DNA of 64,000 bases from contig UCKM01000016.1 in the NCBI GenBank assembly GCA_900473175.1, positions 31,598-95,597 on the forward strand, read 5' to 3'. The notes under the pieces are model-generated. The model searched no databases. It was not told the origin of the DNA and worked only from the letters and a program-made list of their open reading frames with translations. Each line of letters opens with the position of its first letter. The stretch's first letter is position 1. Below are positions 26,223-36,205 of this stretch, in pieces. The translations under genes were made by a program, and so were the position numbers. Source of the stretch: Hyphomicrobiales bacterium. Its GTDB lineage: Bacteria > Pseudomonadota > Alphaproteobacteria > Rhizobiales > Rhizobiaceae.

Positions 26223-27139
26223 CTGATCAGGAACAGACAACCGGAGTTGCGACGCGTTCGGGCTTTATCGCTCTGATCGGCGCGCCGAACGCCGGCAAGT
26301 CGACGCTGGTCAATCAGCTTGTCGGCAGCAAGGTCTCGATCGTCACCCACAAGGTGCAGACCACCCGTGCGCTGGTCCGCGGTATCGTCATCCACGACCA
26401 GACGCAGATGGTGCTGGTCGATACGCCTGGCATTTTCAAGCCCAAGCGGCGGCTCGACCGCGCGATGGTGACCACCGCCTGGGGTGGGGCAAAAGATGCC
26501 GATCTGATCCTCGTACTGATCGATGCGGAACTTGGCATCAATGAGGAGGCGGAAGCCATTCTCGACAGCCTGCACGAGAAGAAGCGCAAGGTTGTGTTGG
26601 TCCTCAACAAGGTCGACCGCATCGAGCCGCCGAAGCTGTTGGAACTGGCCAAGCAGGCCAATGAAAAGGTCAAATTCGACAAGACTTTCATGATCTCGGC
26701 ACTGAAGGGATATGGCTGCAAGGACCTCGTGCAATACCTTGCCGACAATCTGCCGGAAGGGCCCTGGTATTATCCGGAGGACCAGATATCCGACATGCCG
26801 ATGCGTATGTTGGCGGCAGAAATCACCCGCGAAAAGCTGTACCTGCGCCTGCACAATGAATTGCCTTATTCCTCCACCATCGAGACCGAAAGCTGGGAAG
26901 AAAAGCCGGACGGGTCGGTGCGGATCAGCCAGGTGATCTATGTGGAACGCGACAGCCAGAAGAAGATCGTCCTCGGCCACAAGGGTGAAGCGATCAAATC
27001 CATCGGTCAGGCGGCGCGCAAGGAACTGATGGAAATCCTCGAACAGAAGGTCCACCTGTTCCTCTTCGTCAAGGTTCGTGACAATTGGGGCAATGATCCC
27101 GAGCGCTACCGCGAAATGGGCCTTGAATTCCCGCACTGA
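26219..27139 (+). CDS. era: GTPase Era
   Basis: A 306-residue protein with the Era G domain: G1 GAPNAGKSTLVNQLVG, G3 DTPGIF, G4 NKVD and G5 SALKGYG. The C-terminal KH domain (about 205-300) includes VIYVERDSQKKIVLGHKG. Era binds the 3' end of 16S rRNA and assists 30S subunit maturation. It is coupled to rnc and followed by recO after 18 bases. Confidence 0.97.
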   Translation: MTDQEQTTGVATRSGFIALIGAPNAGKSTLVNQLVGSKVSIVTHKVQTTRALVRGIVIHDQTQMVLVDTPGIFKPKRRLDRAMVTTAWGGAKDADLILVLIDAELGINEEAEAILDSLHEKKRKVVLVLNKVDRIEPPKLLELAKQANEKVKFDKTFMISALKGYGCKDLVQYLADNLPEGPWYYPEDQISDMPMRMLAAEITREKLYLRLHNELPYSSTIETESWEEKPDGSVRISQVIYVERDSQKKIVLGHKGEAIKSIGQAARKELMEILEQKVHLFLFVKVRDNWGNDPERYREMGLEFPH

Positions 27140-27157
27140 TCGTTCCACCCTTCTACG

Positions 27158-27934
27158 ATGGAATGGCACGACGAAGGCATAATTCTCGGAACGAGACGGC
27201 ACGGGGAAACCAGCGCCATCCTTGAACTGATGACGCGCGACCATGGCCGGCATCTCGGCCTTGTGCGCGGCGGGCGCTCCCGCCGCATGCAGCCGCTGCT
27301 TCAACCGGGCAATCGGGTTGATGTCATCTGGCGCGCCCGCATGGATGAGCATCTCGGGATGATGCAGGTCGAGCCAGTCAGCTTTGCTGCGGCGCGCCTG
27401 ATCGAACAACCGGTTGCACTCTACGGGCTTCAACTTGCCGCGGCGCATTTACGGCTGCTGCCCGAGCGCGATCCCCATCAGAACCTCTTCGAAATTCTTA
27501 ACGTTATCCTGGAGCATTGCGAAGACTCGCTGGTCGCCGGCGAGTTGCTTTTGCGTTTCGAACTGCTGATGCTGGAAGAACTGGGGTTCGGCCTCGACCT
27601 CAAACGCTGCGCGGCCACTGGCAGTAACCAGGACCTCAGCTTTGTCTCACCCAAATCGGGGCGGGCAGTTTCGCGCGAGGCCGGTCAACCCTGGTCCGAC
27701 AGGCTTCTGGAAATGCCGCCCTTCATGGTGAGTTCAAGCGTGCGCGCTGCATCAGTGGCAGAACTGATTACAGCGTTCCGCCTGACCGGTTTCTTCTTTA
27801 ACCGCCATGTCTGGGAGCCGCGGGCGCAAAAATCGCCGGAAGCGCGCGACGGCTTTCTGGCGGCTATTTCCCGGTCATTGTCAAAAACGCCGGGGCAGGG
27901 GGCCTCGCTGCGGGAAAGGTCCGTTCTTCCATGA
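27158..27934 (+). CDS. recO: DNA repair protein RecO
   Basis: A protein of 258 residues. The N-terminal OB-fold has [20 protein letters not shown] and [21 protein letters not shown] helical C-terminal domain follows ([19 protein letters not shown]). RecO anneals single strands and loads RecA with RecR at gaps. The zinc-site cysteines seen in some family members are not all present: only one Cys lies in LKRCAATGS. The stop overlaps the thioesterase start (ATGA). Confidence 0.95.
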   Translation: MEWHDEGIILGTRRHGETSAILELMTRDHGRHLGLVRGGRSRRMQPLLQPGNRVDVIWRARMDEHLGMMQVEPVSFAAARLIEQPVALYGLQLAAAHLRLLPERDPHQNLFEILNVILEHCEDSLVAGELLLRFELLMLEELGFGLDLKRCAATGSNQDLSFVSPKSGRAVSREAGQPWSDRLLEMPPFMVSSSVRAASVAELITAFRLTGFFFNRHVWEPRAQKSPEARDGFLAAISRSLSKTPGQGASLRERSVLP

Positions 27935-28449
27935 GCTATGACGATATTTCCGCCATCGGCTTTCCTGGCGGCATTGGCTTGTTGCCGCTTGGCGATCTTG
28001 CAACGCGCGGCGGTCTCGAAATCCTGCAGTCGATGCTGCGCGGCGATTATCCCGCTCCGCCCATGGCCGAGACGCTTTCCTTCACGCTGCACGAAGTCGA
28101 GCAGGACCGTGTCGTGTTCAAGGGCATGCCGCGAGCGCAATATCTCAATCCCTTGGGTGGCATTCACGGCGGCTGGGTGGCCACACTCATGGATTCGGCC
28201 TTGGCCTGTTGCATCATGACGACGCTAAAGCCGGGCGAGGCCTACACGACCGCAGAATTCAAGGTGAATATTGTCCGCCCGCTAACGGCGGAAACAGGGA
28301 TCGTGTATTGCGAGGGCCGCCTGATCCATCGTGGCCGAACCCTTGCCACTTCGGAAGCCTTCCTCAAGGACCGGAATGGCAAATTGCTCGCCCACGGCAC
28401 TGAAACCTGTGCCATCTTCCCCCTCGCTAGCTTCGTGCGCGGCAAGTAG
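27931..28449 (+). CDS. PaaI-type hotdog thioesterase
   Basis: The 172-residue protein has the hotdog pattern: [20 protein letters not shown] carries the family's HGG..., D motif; [19 protein letters not shown] and [20 protein letters not shown] follow. Enzymes of this group hydrolyse acyl- or aryl-CoA thioesters in the cytoplasm. The substrate is unknown. It is translationally coupled to recO and closes the rsh-recO series. A 175-base gap separates it from the PTS genes. Confidence 0.9.
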   Translation: MSYDDISAIGFPGGIGLLPLGDLATRGGLEILQSMLRGDYPAPPMAETLSFTLHEVEQDRVVFKGMPRAQYLNPLGGIHGGWVATLMDSALACCIMTTLKPGEAYTTAEFKVNIVRPLTAETGIVYCEGRLIHRGRTLATSEAFLKDRNGKLLAHGTETCAIFPLASFVRGK

Positions 28450-28558
28450 GCAACACTTCCATAAAACTTGTTGAAAAAGCAGCACTTTTCGCCAAAACCC
28501 AACCTTTGCGCGAAAGTCGCCCGTTGACGATCTGAATCTCCCGCTGATAAACATTGTT

Positions 28559-28583
28559 ATAGAGCATAATACAAATGTTCTAT
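28559..28583. promoter_or_regulatory. 25-bp palindrome, candidate operator of the PTS genes
   Basis: ATAGAGCAT (28559-28567) and ATGTTCTAT (28575-28583) match as inverted repeats at 8 of 9 positions around a seven-base centre. The site is 42 bases before the IIC start codon and overlaps AT-rich sequence that could be the -10 region; a TTGACG sits near 28523. LacI/DeoR/GntR-type regulators bind such sites, but no regulator gene is adjacent. Confidence 0.5.
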
Positions 28584-28624
28584 TTGGGTGGATGCAGTCG
28601 TGGAGGACTGCGGGGGAGAAAAAT

Positions 28625-30028
28625 ATGGATAGCTTTTTGGCAGGCCTGAAAGCCGCCGTAGATGCAATGGGACCGACCGTCCTGTTGCCAATCGTCATTT
28701 TTATCATTGCGCTCGTTCTTGGGGCTAAGGCCGGCCGGGCATTTCGCGCCGCCGTTACTATTGGCGTTGCATTTATCGGTATCAATCTCGTTCTTGGACT
28801 GATGCTGACTTCGATTGGCGATGTCGCCAAGGCAATCGTGACCAACACCGGCATTCAGCGCGACATCGTCGACGTAGGCTGGCCGTCGGCCGCCGCAATC
28901 GCCTTCGGTTCCTCTGTCGGCCTTTGGGTTATTCCGATCGCAATCGCCATCAATATCGTTCTGCTGCTCACGCGCCTGACCCGCACGCTCAATGTCGACG
29001 TGTGGAATTTCTGGCACTTCGCCTTCATCGGTTCGCTCGCCGTTGCAGCGACCAACAGCCTTGCCTACGGTCTCATCGTTGCGGCGCTTATGGTAGCGCT
29101 GTGTCTGCTGTTCGCCGACTGGTCGGCGCGGGCGGTGCAGAAATTCTATGGCATTCCCGGCATCTCGGTTCCGCATCTGGCGTCCGCGCAGATTCTGCCG
29201 ATCGCCATCGTGCTCAACTGGATCATCGATCGCATTCCGGGCATCAACCGCATCGAACTGAACACTGAAACGTTCGAGAAGCGTTTCGGGGTCTTTGGCG
29301 AACCGGTCATTCTCGGCCTGATCATCGGCCTCGTACTGGGTGCCATCGCCTACTACAATGCCGGTGACTTCGGCACTGCGCTGACGAAAATCCTGCAGAC
29401 GGGCATGACGCTCGCCGCCGTAATGCTGCTGCTGCCGCGCATGGTCAAGATCCTGATGGAAGGCCTTCTGCCCATATCCGATGCTGCTCAGGAGTTCGTG
29501 CGCAAGCGCACCGGCGACCGCGAACTGCTGGTTGGCCTCGACTCGGCCATCCTCATCGGCCACCCGGCGGCGATATCATCGTCGCTCATCCTGGTGCCGA
29601 TCGCGATCATCCTGTCGGTGATCCTGCCCGGTAACCGCGTCATCCTGTTTGCCGATCTTGCGGTCATTCCGTTCATTGTCGCCATGACTGCGCCACTGCT
29701 CAAGGGCAATGTATTCCGCATGGTCATTGTCGGGACCGTAACCCTGGCGGTCGGCTTCTACGTCGCCAACGCGCTCGCACCGCTGTTTACCGCCGCGGCG
29801 CAATCGTCCGGCTTCCAGATGCCAGCCAATGCGGTGCAGATCACCAGTGTTGTCGATGGCTTTCTGTGGATACCTTACGTTGTCATCGCGCTTATCCAGA
29901 ACCTTGGCGCAATCGGCCTCGTGGTACTTGCGTTGATCATTGCTGCAGCCTTCTGGGCCTATCGCCGCAACACTGCGGCGTGGGAACGCGCTGCCGGTGC
30001 TGACGATACGGCCGATGACGCTGCATAA
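28625..30028 (+). CDS. gatC: PTS galactitol-type permease, EIIC
   Basis: ATG at 28625 follows GGGGGAG. The 467-residue product has about eleven hydrophobic spans (for example TVLLPIVIFIIALVLGAKAG) and the Gat-family IIC segments VDVGWPSAAAIAFGSSVG, WNFWHFAFIG and DSAILIGHPAAISSSLILVP. Such proteins move galactitol or a related polyol across the inner membrane while it is phosphorylated by IIB. IIA and IIB genes follow at once. Complete sugar PTS permeases are uncommon in alphaproteobacteria, which mostly keep only the regulatory PTS. The real substrate is unknown. Confidence 0.9.
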   Translation: MDSFLAGLKAAVDAMGPTVLLPIVIFIIALVLGAKAGRAFRAAVTIGVAFIGINLVLGLMLTSIGDVAKAIVTNTGIQRDIVDVGWPSAAAIAFGSSVGLWVIPIAIAINIVLLLTRLTRTLNVDVWNFWHFAFIGSLAVAATNSLAYGLIVAALMVALCLLFADWSARAVQKFYGIPGISVPHLASAQILPIAIVLNWIIDRIPGINRIELNTETFEKRFGVFGEPVILGLIIGLVLGAIAYYNAGDFGTALTKILQTGMTLAAVMLLLPRMVKILMEGLLPISDAAQEFVRKRTGDRELLVGLDSAILIGHPAAISSSLILVPIAIILSVILPGNRVILFADLAVIPFIVAMTAPLLKGNVFRMVIVGTVTLAVGFYVANALAPLFTAAAQSSGFQMPANAVQITSVVDGFLWIPYVVIALIQNLGAIGLVVLALIIAAAFWAYRRNTAAWERAAGADDTADDAA

Positions 30029-30041
30029 GTGGAGTATTTGA

Positions 30042-30503
30042 ATGGCTGAGGCCTTATTGAACGCGCTTGATCCCGGGGCAATCGTCCTCGGGGTCAAGGC
30101 CGCCAGCGATCACGATGTCATTCGTATCCTGGCGAACCGGCTGCAGGAACTGGGATATGTCAAACCGAGCTTTGCCGATGCCGTCATCGCGCGGGAAGCG
30201 GCGCTGCCAACCGGATTGCCGCTCGGTGGCGACAACAATGTTGCGGTCCCGCACACGGATCCGGAACATGTGCTGAAGCCGGGCCTTGCCTTGGCCACGC
30301 TCGCCGAGCCGGTGATGTTCTCCAACATGGAGGATGCCGACGAGAAACTGCCGGTCAGCGTCGTATTCGTCATGGCGCTGAATGACAAGGACAAACAGGT
30401 CGAGATGTTGCAGGAAATCGCGGGAACCATTCAATCTCCCGCAATCATTGCGTCATTAATTGCAGCCAAATCAATAGAAGACGTGTCCCGACTTCTCGGA
30501 TAA
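30042..30503 (+). CDS. gatA: PTS EIIA component (fructose/mannitol/galactitol type)
   Basis: The 153-residue protein has the IIA fold of the PTS-2 family. The phospho-accepting His is in NNVAVPHTDPEHVLKPG (about residue 70), preceded by AVIAREAALPTGLPLGGD. It accepts phosphate from HPr and passes it to the IIB protein encoded 28 bases downstream. Neither EI nor HPr is encoded in this window. Confidence 0.92.
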   Translation: MAEALLNALDPGAIVLGVKAASDHDVIRILANRLQELGYVKPSFADAVIAREAALPTGLPLGGDNNVAVPHTDPEHVLKPGLALATLAEPVMFSNMEDADEKLPVSVVFVMALNDKDKQVEMLQEIAGTIQSPAIIASLIAAKSIEDVSRLLG

Positions 30504-30531
30504 GTTGCAAATTTTGGAGGAAGAGGGATAC

Positions 30532-30819
30532 ATGGCCAAACAGAAAACGGTATTATTTGCGTGTGGAACCGGCATCGCTACCTCGACAGTGGTAGCCCAT
30601 GCCGTTGAAGATGCATTAAAGGAACGCGGAATTCGCATTAACACGCGTCAGTGCAAGGCAACGGAAGTCGCTGGGCAGATCGACGATGTGGATCTTGTGG
30701 TCTCGACCACGCAACTGCCCAAGGATCTCGGCAAGCCGGTGATCACGACTCTGGCCTTCCTGACAGGGATCGGCAAGGCCGATGCACTCGACAAGATCGA
30801 GGCGGCACTGCGCGATTGA
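30532..30819 (+). CDS. gatB: PTS EIIB component, galactitol type
   Basis: The start at 30532 is set by GGAGGAAGAGGG upstream. The 95-residue protein begins MAKQKTVLFACGTGIATSTV; the Cys in ACGTG is the phosphorylation site, as in GatB. It has the small P-loop-like IIB fold and phosphorylates the sugar bound by IIC. It is last in the IIC-IIA-IIB operon and is followed by a terminator. Confidence 0.93.
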   Translation: MAKQKTVLFACGTGIATSTVVAHAVEDALKERGIRINTRQCKATEVAGQIDDVDLVVSTTQLPKDLGKPVITTLAFLTGIGKADALDKIEAALRD

Positions 30820-30841
30820 TTGAGCGAGCTCAGAACGAAAT

Positions 30842-30875
30842 CCGCCGCATCTTAACGACCGCGGCGGGTTTTTGT
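30842..30875 (+). terminator. Terminator after the PTS operon
   Basis: CCGCCGC (30842-30848), a 12-base loop and GCGGCGG (30861-30867) are followed by GTTTTTGTT. It lies between the convergent IIB and MFS genes. Confidence 0.75.
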
Positions 30876-30888
30876 TATTCCGCCGGCT

Positions 30889-32112
30889 TCAAGACAGGCC
30901 GAACGGCAGCACTTCCTCGATGGGCCAGTGAACGATCGCCGCGAAAATGCCAAGCGCCACACCTAGCCACCAGACCGGATTGTAGCTGCCGAAATGATCG
31001 TAGAGGTAGCCGCCAAGCCACACGCCGAGGAACGAACCTATCTGGTGCGACAGGAACACGATCCCGCCGAGCAAGCCGAGATGTTTCGTTCCGAACATGA
31101 TCGCCACAAGCGAATTTGTCGGTGGTACAGTCGATAGCCACATCAGGCCCATCAAAATGGAGAATATGATCACCGACGCTCCCGTCTGCGGCAGCAGGAG
31201 GAATGCAGTGACGAGTGCCGAACGACCAAGATAGAGGTAGGCGAGAAATTTTGGCTTCGAGTAACGCTGGCTGATAAAGCCGGACGCCAGCGATCCAATG
31301 ATGTTGAAGAAGCCGATCAAGGCGAGCGCCAGCACCGCATATTTCGCATCGATGCCGATATCGCCGATATAGGCGGGGAAGTGCGCGGTGATGAACGCCA
31401 CCTGAAATCCGCAGACGAAGAAGCCGGCCGTCAGCAGAACATAGCTCTTGTGGCCGAAAGCCTCCCGCAACGCTTCGCCGATCGACTGCTTGTAATGGGT
31501 CTCACTGACCCGCCCGCTCGACGAATTGCCGCGCAGCGGTATGGCAAGAACCGGGATGACCAGCATTGCTATTCCAAGGTAGACCAAGGCGTCCGACCAG
31601 CCGAATTGTTGGATCAGACCCTGGCTGATCGGTGCGAAAACGAACATGCCGGCTGAGCCCGCTGCGGTGCCTATGCCGAAGACGAGGGTACGATTGGCCG
31701 CGGTGACATTACGGGCAAAGGCCGAAAGGATGATGCCAAAAGAACCGGCAGCTATACCGAGCCCGACCAGAACGCCACCGCCCAGATAAAGCAGCCCAGG
31801 TGAGGTTGCCCAGGCCATTGTCAGCAATCCGCCACAATAGAAAAGTGCGGACAGCAACAGCACGCGCCACGTGCCGAACTTGTCGGCAATTGCCCCGAAA
31901 AATGGTTGTCCGGCACCCCAGAAAAGGTTCTGCAGCGCCATTGCCATGCCGAAGGTGGTTCGATCCCAGCCTTTTTCGGCAAGCAGCGGTAACTGGAAGA
32001 AGCCCATCGCCGAGCGCGGCCCGAAAGTCATAAGGGCGATGAGACAGCCTGCGATGATGATAAGCCACGGCAGGCCGGACTGTTTGACGGCAATTGCTTG
32101 ATTCTGCGACAT
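30889..32112 (-). CDS. MFS transporter
   Basis: A 407-residue, 12-helix transporter with the loop 2-3 motif GAIADKFGTWRVLLLSA and the N-terminal segment PRSAMGFFQLPLLAEKGWDR, resembling the monocarboxylate/oxalate-formate branch of the superfamily. The substrate is not known. It is transcribed toward the PTS operon and diverges from a small lipoprotein gene. A palindrome stands in front of it (32161-32184). Confidence 0.9.
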   Translation of the reverse strand: MSQNQAIAVKQSGLPWLIIIAGCLIALMTFGPRSAMGFFQLPLLAEKGWDRTTFGMAMALQNLFWGAGQPFFGAIADKFGTWRVLLLSALFYCGGLLTMAWATSPGLLYLGGGVLVGLGIAAGSFGIILSAFARNVTAANRTLVFGIGTAAGSAGMFVFAPISQGLIQQFGWSDALVYLGIAMLVIPVLAIPLRGNSSSGRVSETHYKQSIGEALREAFGHKSYVLLTAGFFVCGFQVAFITAHFPAYIGDIGIDAKYAVLALALIGFFNIIGSLASGFISQRYSKPKFLAYLYLGRSALVTAFLLLPQTGASVIIFSILMGLMWLSTVPPTNSLVAIMFGTKHLGLLGGIVFLSHQIGSFLGVWLGGYLYDHFGSYNPVWWLGVALGIFAAIVHWPIEEVLPFGLS

Positions 32113-32160
32113 GGCGCGATCCTCTTCTCTGAAGACGCAGGTTTATCGCAATTGTTCCGC

Positions 32161-32184
32161 CAATCAATTGAATTGAGTTGATTG
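32161..32184. promoter_or_regulatory. Palindrome between the MFS and lipoprotein genes
   Basis: CAATCAA (32161-32167) and TTGATTG (32178-32184) are exact inverted copies with a ten-base AT-rich centre. The site is about 50 bases upstream of the MFS start and 85 bases before the lipoprotein start, so it could be an operator for either gene. Confidence 0.4.
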
Positions 32185-32267
32185 TTACTTAAATGAGTTT
32201 GATGCGAATGGACTTCAGCAAGTTCTCTGCCATTCGAGAAACAGCCAGCCAGTAAGGGATTGAGTCT

Positions 32268-32489
32268 ATGCAATTACTATTGCCGCTTCTGGCGGTGGCC
32301 ATGCTAACGCTTGCCGGATGCTCGAGTTCGGGCAGTGTGAGCCCACTGGTTTTCTGCGACCGGCCCACCGATTTCAACGCTAAGGTTTTTACCGATTGCA
32401 CACCGCGCATCGGGGGCGATAGCCCGTCCAAGCGCGACTGGCAGGACAGCTATTACGACGATGATACCTACTTCAGACGGCACAGGTGA
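32268..32489 (+). CDS. Small lipoprotein
   Basis: The 73-residue product has a lipoprotein signal peptide ending in the lipobox LAGC (MQLLLPLLAVAMLTLAGCSS); the acylated Cys would be residue 18. The mature part is polar, with two more Cys (FCDRP and TDCTP) and an Asp/Tyr-rich end (DSYYDDDTYFRRHR). No family is recognised. The absence of Asp at position +2 suggests an outer-membrane destination. Confidence 0.8.
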   Translation: MQLLLPLLAVAMLTLAGCSSSGSVSPLVFCDRPTDFNAKVFTDCTPRIGGDSPSKRDWQDSYYDDDTYFRRHR

Positions 32490-32502
32490 AGGCGGCGCTC
32501 GG

Positions 32503-32534
32503 GAAAGGGCGCGGACATCGCGCGCCCTTTCTCG
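32503..32534 (+). terminator. Hairpin after the lipoprotein gene
   Basis: GAAAGGGCGCG (32503-32513) and CGCGCCCTTTC (32521-32531) form a perfect 11-bp stem with a seven-base loop, 13 bases past the stop. There is no long T-run. Confidence 0.6.
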
Positions 32535-32613
32535 TCGAAGTTCCCCTTGAAGCCAGCGAAATAATCCCCTATGTAACTTGCGACGGCCCTGCCGTTTTTC
32601 TTTTGACCATAAA

Positions 32614-32632
32614 TATGCTCACAATGAGTATA
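32614..32632. promoter_or_regulatory. Candidate NadQ operator upstream of nadA
   Basis: TATGCTCA (32614-32621), three bases, and TGAGTATA (32625-32632) match as inverted repeats at 7 of 8 positions. The site is about 60 bases before the nadA start, embedded in the AT-rich promoter zone. A NadQ-type regulator is encoded 6 kb away. As I remember it, the predicted NadQ site in alphaproteobacteria has a similar ATGCTCA half-site; this should be checked. Confidence 0.55.
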
Positions 32633-32694
32633 AATGGTTTGGCGCAGATCGCTGAAAGAGATCGTGCGCCAGGAGTGTCTTGGAGGAAGTGGAT

Positions 32695-33771
32695 ATGATC
32701 AGCATCGCCCGCCCCGTCAATGATCGCAGTGTTGCAGGGCAGACCGCCGCAGATCGTTACGGCATCCTCGATATGCCGGATCTCTCCTACACGCCCGAAG
32801 TTGCTGCGGAAACCGAGCATCTTTATCAGCGTGTCTCGCACCACATCCCGCGTATCGAATGGCCAGTTTACGCGCCATACATCGCCGCGATCAACCGGCT
32901 GAAAAAGCAGCGCAACGCGGTCATTCTCGCGCATAACTACCAGACACCGGAGATTTTTCACTGTGTCGCCGATATTGTCGGGGACTCGCTGCAGCTTGCG
33001 AAGGAAGCCACCAAGGTCGATGCCGGAATCATTGTTCAATGCGGTGTGCATTTCATGGCCGAAACGTCGAAATTGCTCAATCCGCAGAAAACTGTGCTGA
33101 TCCCAGACATGAAGGCCGGCTGCTCGCTTGCCGAATCGATCACCGGCACCGACGTGCGCCTGCTCAGGGAAACCTATCCAGGCGTCCCGATCGTCACCTA
33201 TGTGAACACGTCTGCCGAGGTAAAGGCTGAAAGCGATATCTGCTGCACCTCGGCCAATGCCGTGCAGGTGGTCGAGAGTTTTGGCGTTGATCGCGTCCTG
33301 TGCATTCCCGACGAGTTCCTCGCGCAAAATGTCGCCGCCCAGACGAAGGTGAAGGTGCTCACCTGGAAGGGCCATTGCGAGGTACACGAGCGTTTCACCG
33401 CCGATGAGCTCCTGGCGTACAGGGCAGCTGATCCGGACATCCAGATCATTGCCCATCCCGAATGCCCGCCGGAAGTCGTCGCGATCGCGGATTTCGCCGG
33501 CTCGACCAGTGGCATGATCAATTACGTCAAGACCAACCGTCCGGCCAAGGTTCTACTCGTCACGGAATGTTCGATGGCATCCAACATCGAGTCGGAAGTT
33601 CCAGACGTGAAATTCATCAAGCCATGCAATCTCTGCCCGCACATGAAGCGCATCACGCTGCCGAACATTCTCGACAGCCTGGTCTACATGCGCGAGGAAA
33701 TTCATGTGGATCCGCTGATCGCCGAACGGGCGCGCCTTGCGGTTGAACGGATGGTGAATCTGAAGAATTGA
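32695..33771 (+). CDS. nadA: Quinolinate synthase
   Basis: ATG at 32695 follows GGAGG at ten bases; an in-frame TTG at 32680 overlaps that site. The 358-residue enzyme has the Cys residues expected for its [4Fe-4S] cluster ([31 protein letters not shown]) and the substrate segments [11 protein letters not shown] and GDSLQLA. It condenses iminoaspartate with dihydroxyacetone phosphate to quinolinate. It is the first gene of nadA-nadB-nadC-panC-panB. Confidence 0.97.
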   Translation: MISIARPVNDRSVAGQTAADRYGILDMPDLSYTPEVAAETEHLYQRVSHHIPRIEWPVYAPYIAAINRLKKQRNAVILAHNYQTPEIFHCVADIVGDSLQLAKEATKVDAGIIVQCGVHFMAETSKLLNPQKTVLIPDMKAGCSLAESITGTDVRLLRETYPGVPIVTYVNTSAEVKAESDICCTSANAVQVVESFGVDRVLCIPDEFLAQNVAAQTKVKVLTWKGHCEVHERFTADELLAYRAADPDIQIIAHPECPPEVVAIADFAGSTSGMINYVKTNRPAKVLLVTECSMASNIESEVPDVKFIKPCNLCPHMKRITLPNILDSLVYMREEIHVDPLIAERARLAVERMVNLKN

Positions 33772-33788
33772 CGCTGGAGGCGATGCCC

Positions 33789-35348
33789 ATGTCCATTCAA
33801 ACCGATCCCGTCATCATCATTGGTGGCGGTCTGGCAGGCCTCTTCTGTGCGCTTAAACTTGCACCCCGGCCTGTCACGATCCTTGCAGCCGCCCCGATTG
33901 GCCGCGGTGCCTCGTCGGCCTGGGCGCAGGCCGGCATTGCTGCGGCGGTATCCGAAGGCGATACGATGGAAAAGCATGTGGCCGATACGGTCGCTGCGGG
34001 AGACGGCATTGTCGATGAGGCCATTGCCAGGCTCATGGCAGGCGAGGCTGCAGCGCGCGTGCACGACCTGCTCGGCTACGGTGTTCCCTTCGATCGTGAC
34101 CTCGAGGGCCGATTGCAGGTGTCGCGCGAAGCGGCACATTCTGAAAGCCGGATTGTCCGCGTGCGCGGCGACATGGCGGGCCGAGCCATCATGCAGGCTC
34201 TGGTGAAGACCGTCGAAAACACGCCGTCCATCCGCGTTATCGAAGGTTATGTAGTCGAAGACATCACAACGGCCAAAGGTTCCGTCACCGGCGTCATCGC
34301 GCGCACAGAGGCCGGGCGCGGCACCCAGGTGAAACTTGCTTCATCGACCGTCGTGATCGCGACAGGTGGAATTGGTCACCTTTACGCCGTCACTACCAAC
34401 CCCTCAGAAGCGCGCGGCGAGGGGATTGGCATGGCCGCACGCGCGGGGGCGATGATGGCGGATATGGAGTTCGTGCAGTTCCATCCAACCGCAATCAACG
34501 TCGACAAGGATCCCGCGCCGCTCGCAACCGAAGCGCTCCGAGGTCACGGCGCGACGCTGATCAATCGTGCGGGCGAGCGTTTCATGCTCAAGATCGACCC
34601 CGACGCGGAACTCGCGCCACGCGATGTCGTGGCACGCGGCATCGATGCCGAGGTTAAAGCCGGGCGTGGCGCGTTTCTGGACTGCACAGAGGCGGTGGGG
34701 GCGTCCTTTGCCCAGGAATTTCCGACGGTCTACAAATACTGCCGCGATGCCGGGATCGATCCGGTGATCGAGCCCATTCCCGTCGTGCCCGCCGCCCACT
34801 ATTTCATGGGCGGCATTTTAACCGATAAGGATGGGCGCACGTCGATCGACGGCCTTTGGGCCTGCGGCGAATGCACGTCGACCGGTGCCCATGGCGCGAA
34901 CCGGCTTGCCTCGAATTCCTTGCTTGAGGCCGTGGTGTTCTCGGCCCGCATCGCTGCAAAGATCGGCAGGGGTGATGCGAAAAACACTGGCAATTGGTCC
35001 GAGGGTTCTATCGATAGGGATGATCTGCAGGCCGAGGCTGATACGCCGGCGATGACCAGGTTGCGCAAGACGATGAGCACCAGTTTCGGCGTTATCCGCG
35101 ACCGCACCGGCATGCTCGACGGGCTGAGGATAATCCTCGAACTCGAAGCGACCAATCGAAACGCTGCCTTTCGCAATGTGCTCGCCACAGCCAAACTTGT
35201 GGCCATAAGTGCGCTGCGTCGCGAGGAAAGTCGGGGCGGCCATTTCCGCACTGACTATCCCCAAAAGCGGCCGGAATGGCAGCACCGGACATTCCTCACC
35301 TTGGCCGATGCGCAGGCATCCGTCGATGAATTGATGGAGCTTGCCTGA
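33789..35348 (+). CDS. nadB: L-aspartate oxidase
   Basis: I take ATG 33789, with GGAGG at eight bases; an ATG six bases earlier is too close to that site. The 519-residue flavoprotein has the FAD motif [36 protein letters not shown] and the active-site region [18 protein letters not shown]. It oxidises aspartate to iminoaspartate for NadA. The stop overlaps the nadC start (TGATG). Confidence 0.97.
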   Translation: MSIQTDPVIIIGGGLAGLFCALKLAPRPVTILAAAPIGRGASSAWAQAGIAAAVSEGDTMEKHVADTVAAGDGIVDEAIARLMAGEAAARVHDLLGYGVPFDRDLEGRLQVSREAAHSESRIVRVRGDMAGRAIMQALVKTVENTPSIRVIEGYVVEDITTAKGSVTGVIARTEAGRGTQVKLASSTVVIATGGIGHLYAVTTNPSEARGEGIGMAARAGAMMADMEFVQFHPTAINVDKDPAPLATEALRGHGATLINRAGERFMLKIDPDAELAPRDVVARGIDAEVKAGRGAFLDCTEAVGASFAQEFPTVYKYCRDAGIDPVIEPIPVVPAAHYFMGGILTDKDGRTSIDGLWACGECTSTGAHGANRLASNSLLEAVVFSARIAAKIGRGDAKNTGNWSEGSIDRDDLQAEADTPAMTRLRKTMSTSFGVIRDRTGMLDGLRIILELEATNRNAAFRNVLATAKLVAISALRREESRGGHFRTDYPQKRPEWQHRTFLTLADAQASVDELMELA

Positions 35349-36205
35349 TGGCCTTTCCACCATCCTTGCCGCAATTGTTGATCGATGATGCCGTTCGGGC
35401 GGCTTTGCTTGAGGATTTAGGCCGCGCAGGGGATATCACGAGCAACGCCACCCTGCCTGAGACTGTGACTGCAACCGCGGTTCTTTCCAGCCGCGAAACC
35501 GGCACCATATGTGGTATGGGGTTTGCAAAGTCGGCATTCCTGCAGGTCGACCCATCGCTCAAATTCACCGCGCTGGTGAAGGACGGCTCGCGGGTCGAAC
35601 GGGGCGATGTCATCGCGCGCGTTGATGGCAATGCCCGCGCCATTCTCTCGGGCGAGCGGGTGGCGCTCAATTTTCTGATGCATCTGAGCGGTATTGCCAG
35701 CTTTACGGCAAGGTTTGTCAATCTGATCGAGGGTACAGACGCCAGGGTATGTGATACCCGCAAGACCATTCCCGGCATGCGCGCCTTTGCCAAATATGCG
35801 GTGAAATGCGGTGGCGGCGCCAATCACCGCTTTGGTCTCGACGATGCTATTTTGATCAAGGACAATCACATTGCCGTTGCGGGCGGCGTGGCAAAAGCGA
35901 TTCTGGCGGCACGCGCCTATGCCGGACACCTCGTTAAAATTGAGGTTGAAGTCGACGGTCTCGAACAGTTCGAAGAAGCGCTGTCGGTCAGGGCCGATGT
36001 GATTCTGCTTGACAATATGGGACCAGAACTACTTGAAAAGGCGGTGAAAATCAATTCCGGTCGCGCCACGCTGGAAGCTTCGGGAGGCATCGATTTCGCC
36101 TCGATCCGGGCTGTCGCAGAAACCGGTGTGGACTATATTTCGACATCAAAAATCACTATGGCTGCGCCAACGCTGGATATTGGACTGGACATCGAAATCG
36201 CATGA
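35348..36205 (+). CDS. nadC: Nicotinate-nucleotide pyrophosphorylase (quinolinate phosphoribosyltransferase)
   Basis: A protein of 285 residues with the signature CDTRKTIPGMRAFAKYAVKC, the segment GGGANHRFGLDDAILIKDNH and the C-terminal barrel strands VEVDGLEQFEEAL and ILLDNM. It converts quinolinate and PRPP to nicotinate mononucleotide. It overlaps nadB by one base and panC by four (ATGA), so the operon is translationally coupled. Confidence 0.97.
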   Translation: MAFPPSLPQLLIDDAVRAALLEDLGRAGDITSNATLPETVTATAVLSSRETGTICGMGFAKSAFLQVDPSLKFTALVKDGSRVERGDVIARVDGNARAILSGERVALNFLMHLSGIASFTARFVNLIEGTDARVCDTRKTIPGMRAFAKYAVKCGGGANHRFGLDDAILIKDNHIAVAGGVAKAILAARAYAGHLVKIEVEVDGLEQFEEALSVRADVILLDNMGPELLEKAVKINSGRATLEASGGIDFASIRAVAETGVDYISTSKITMAAPTLDIGLDIEIA

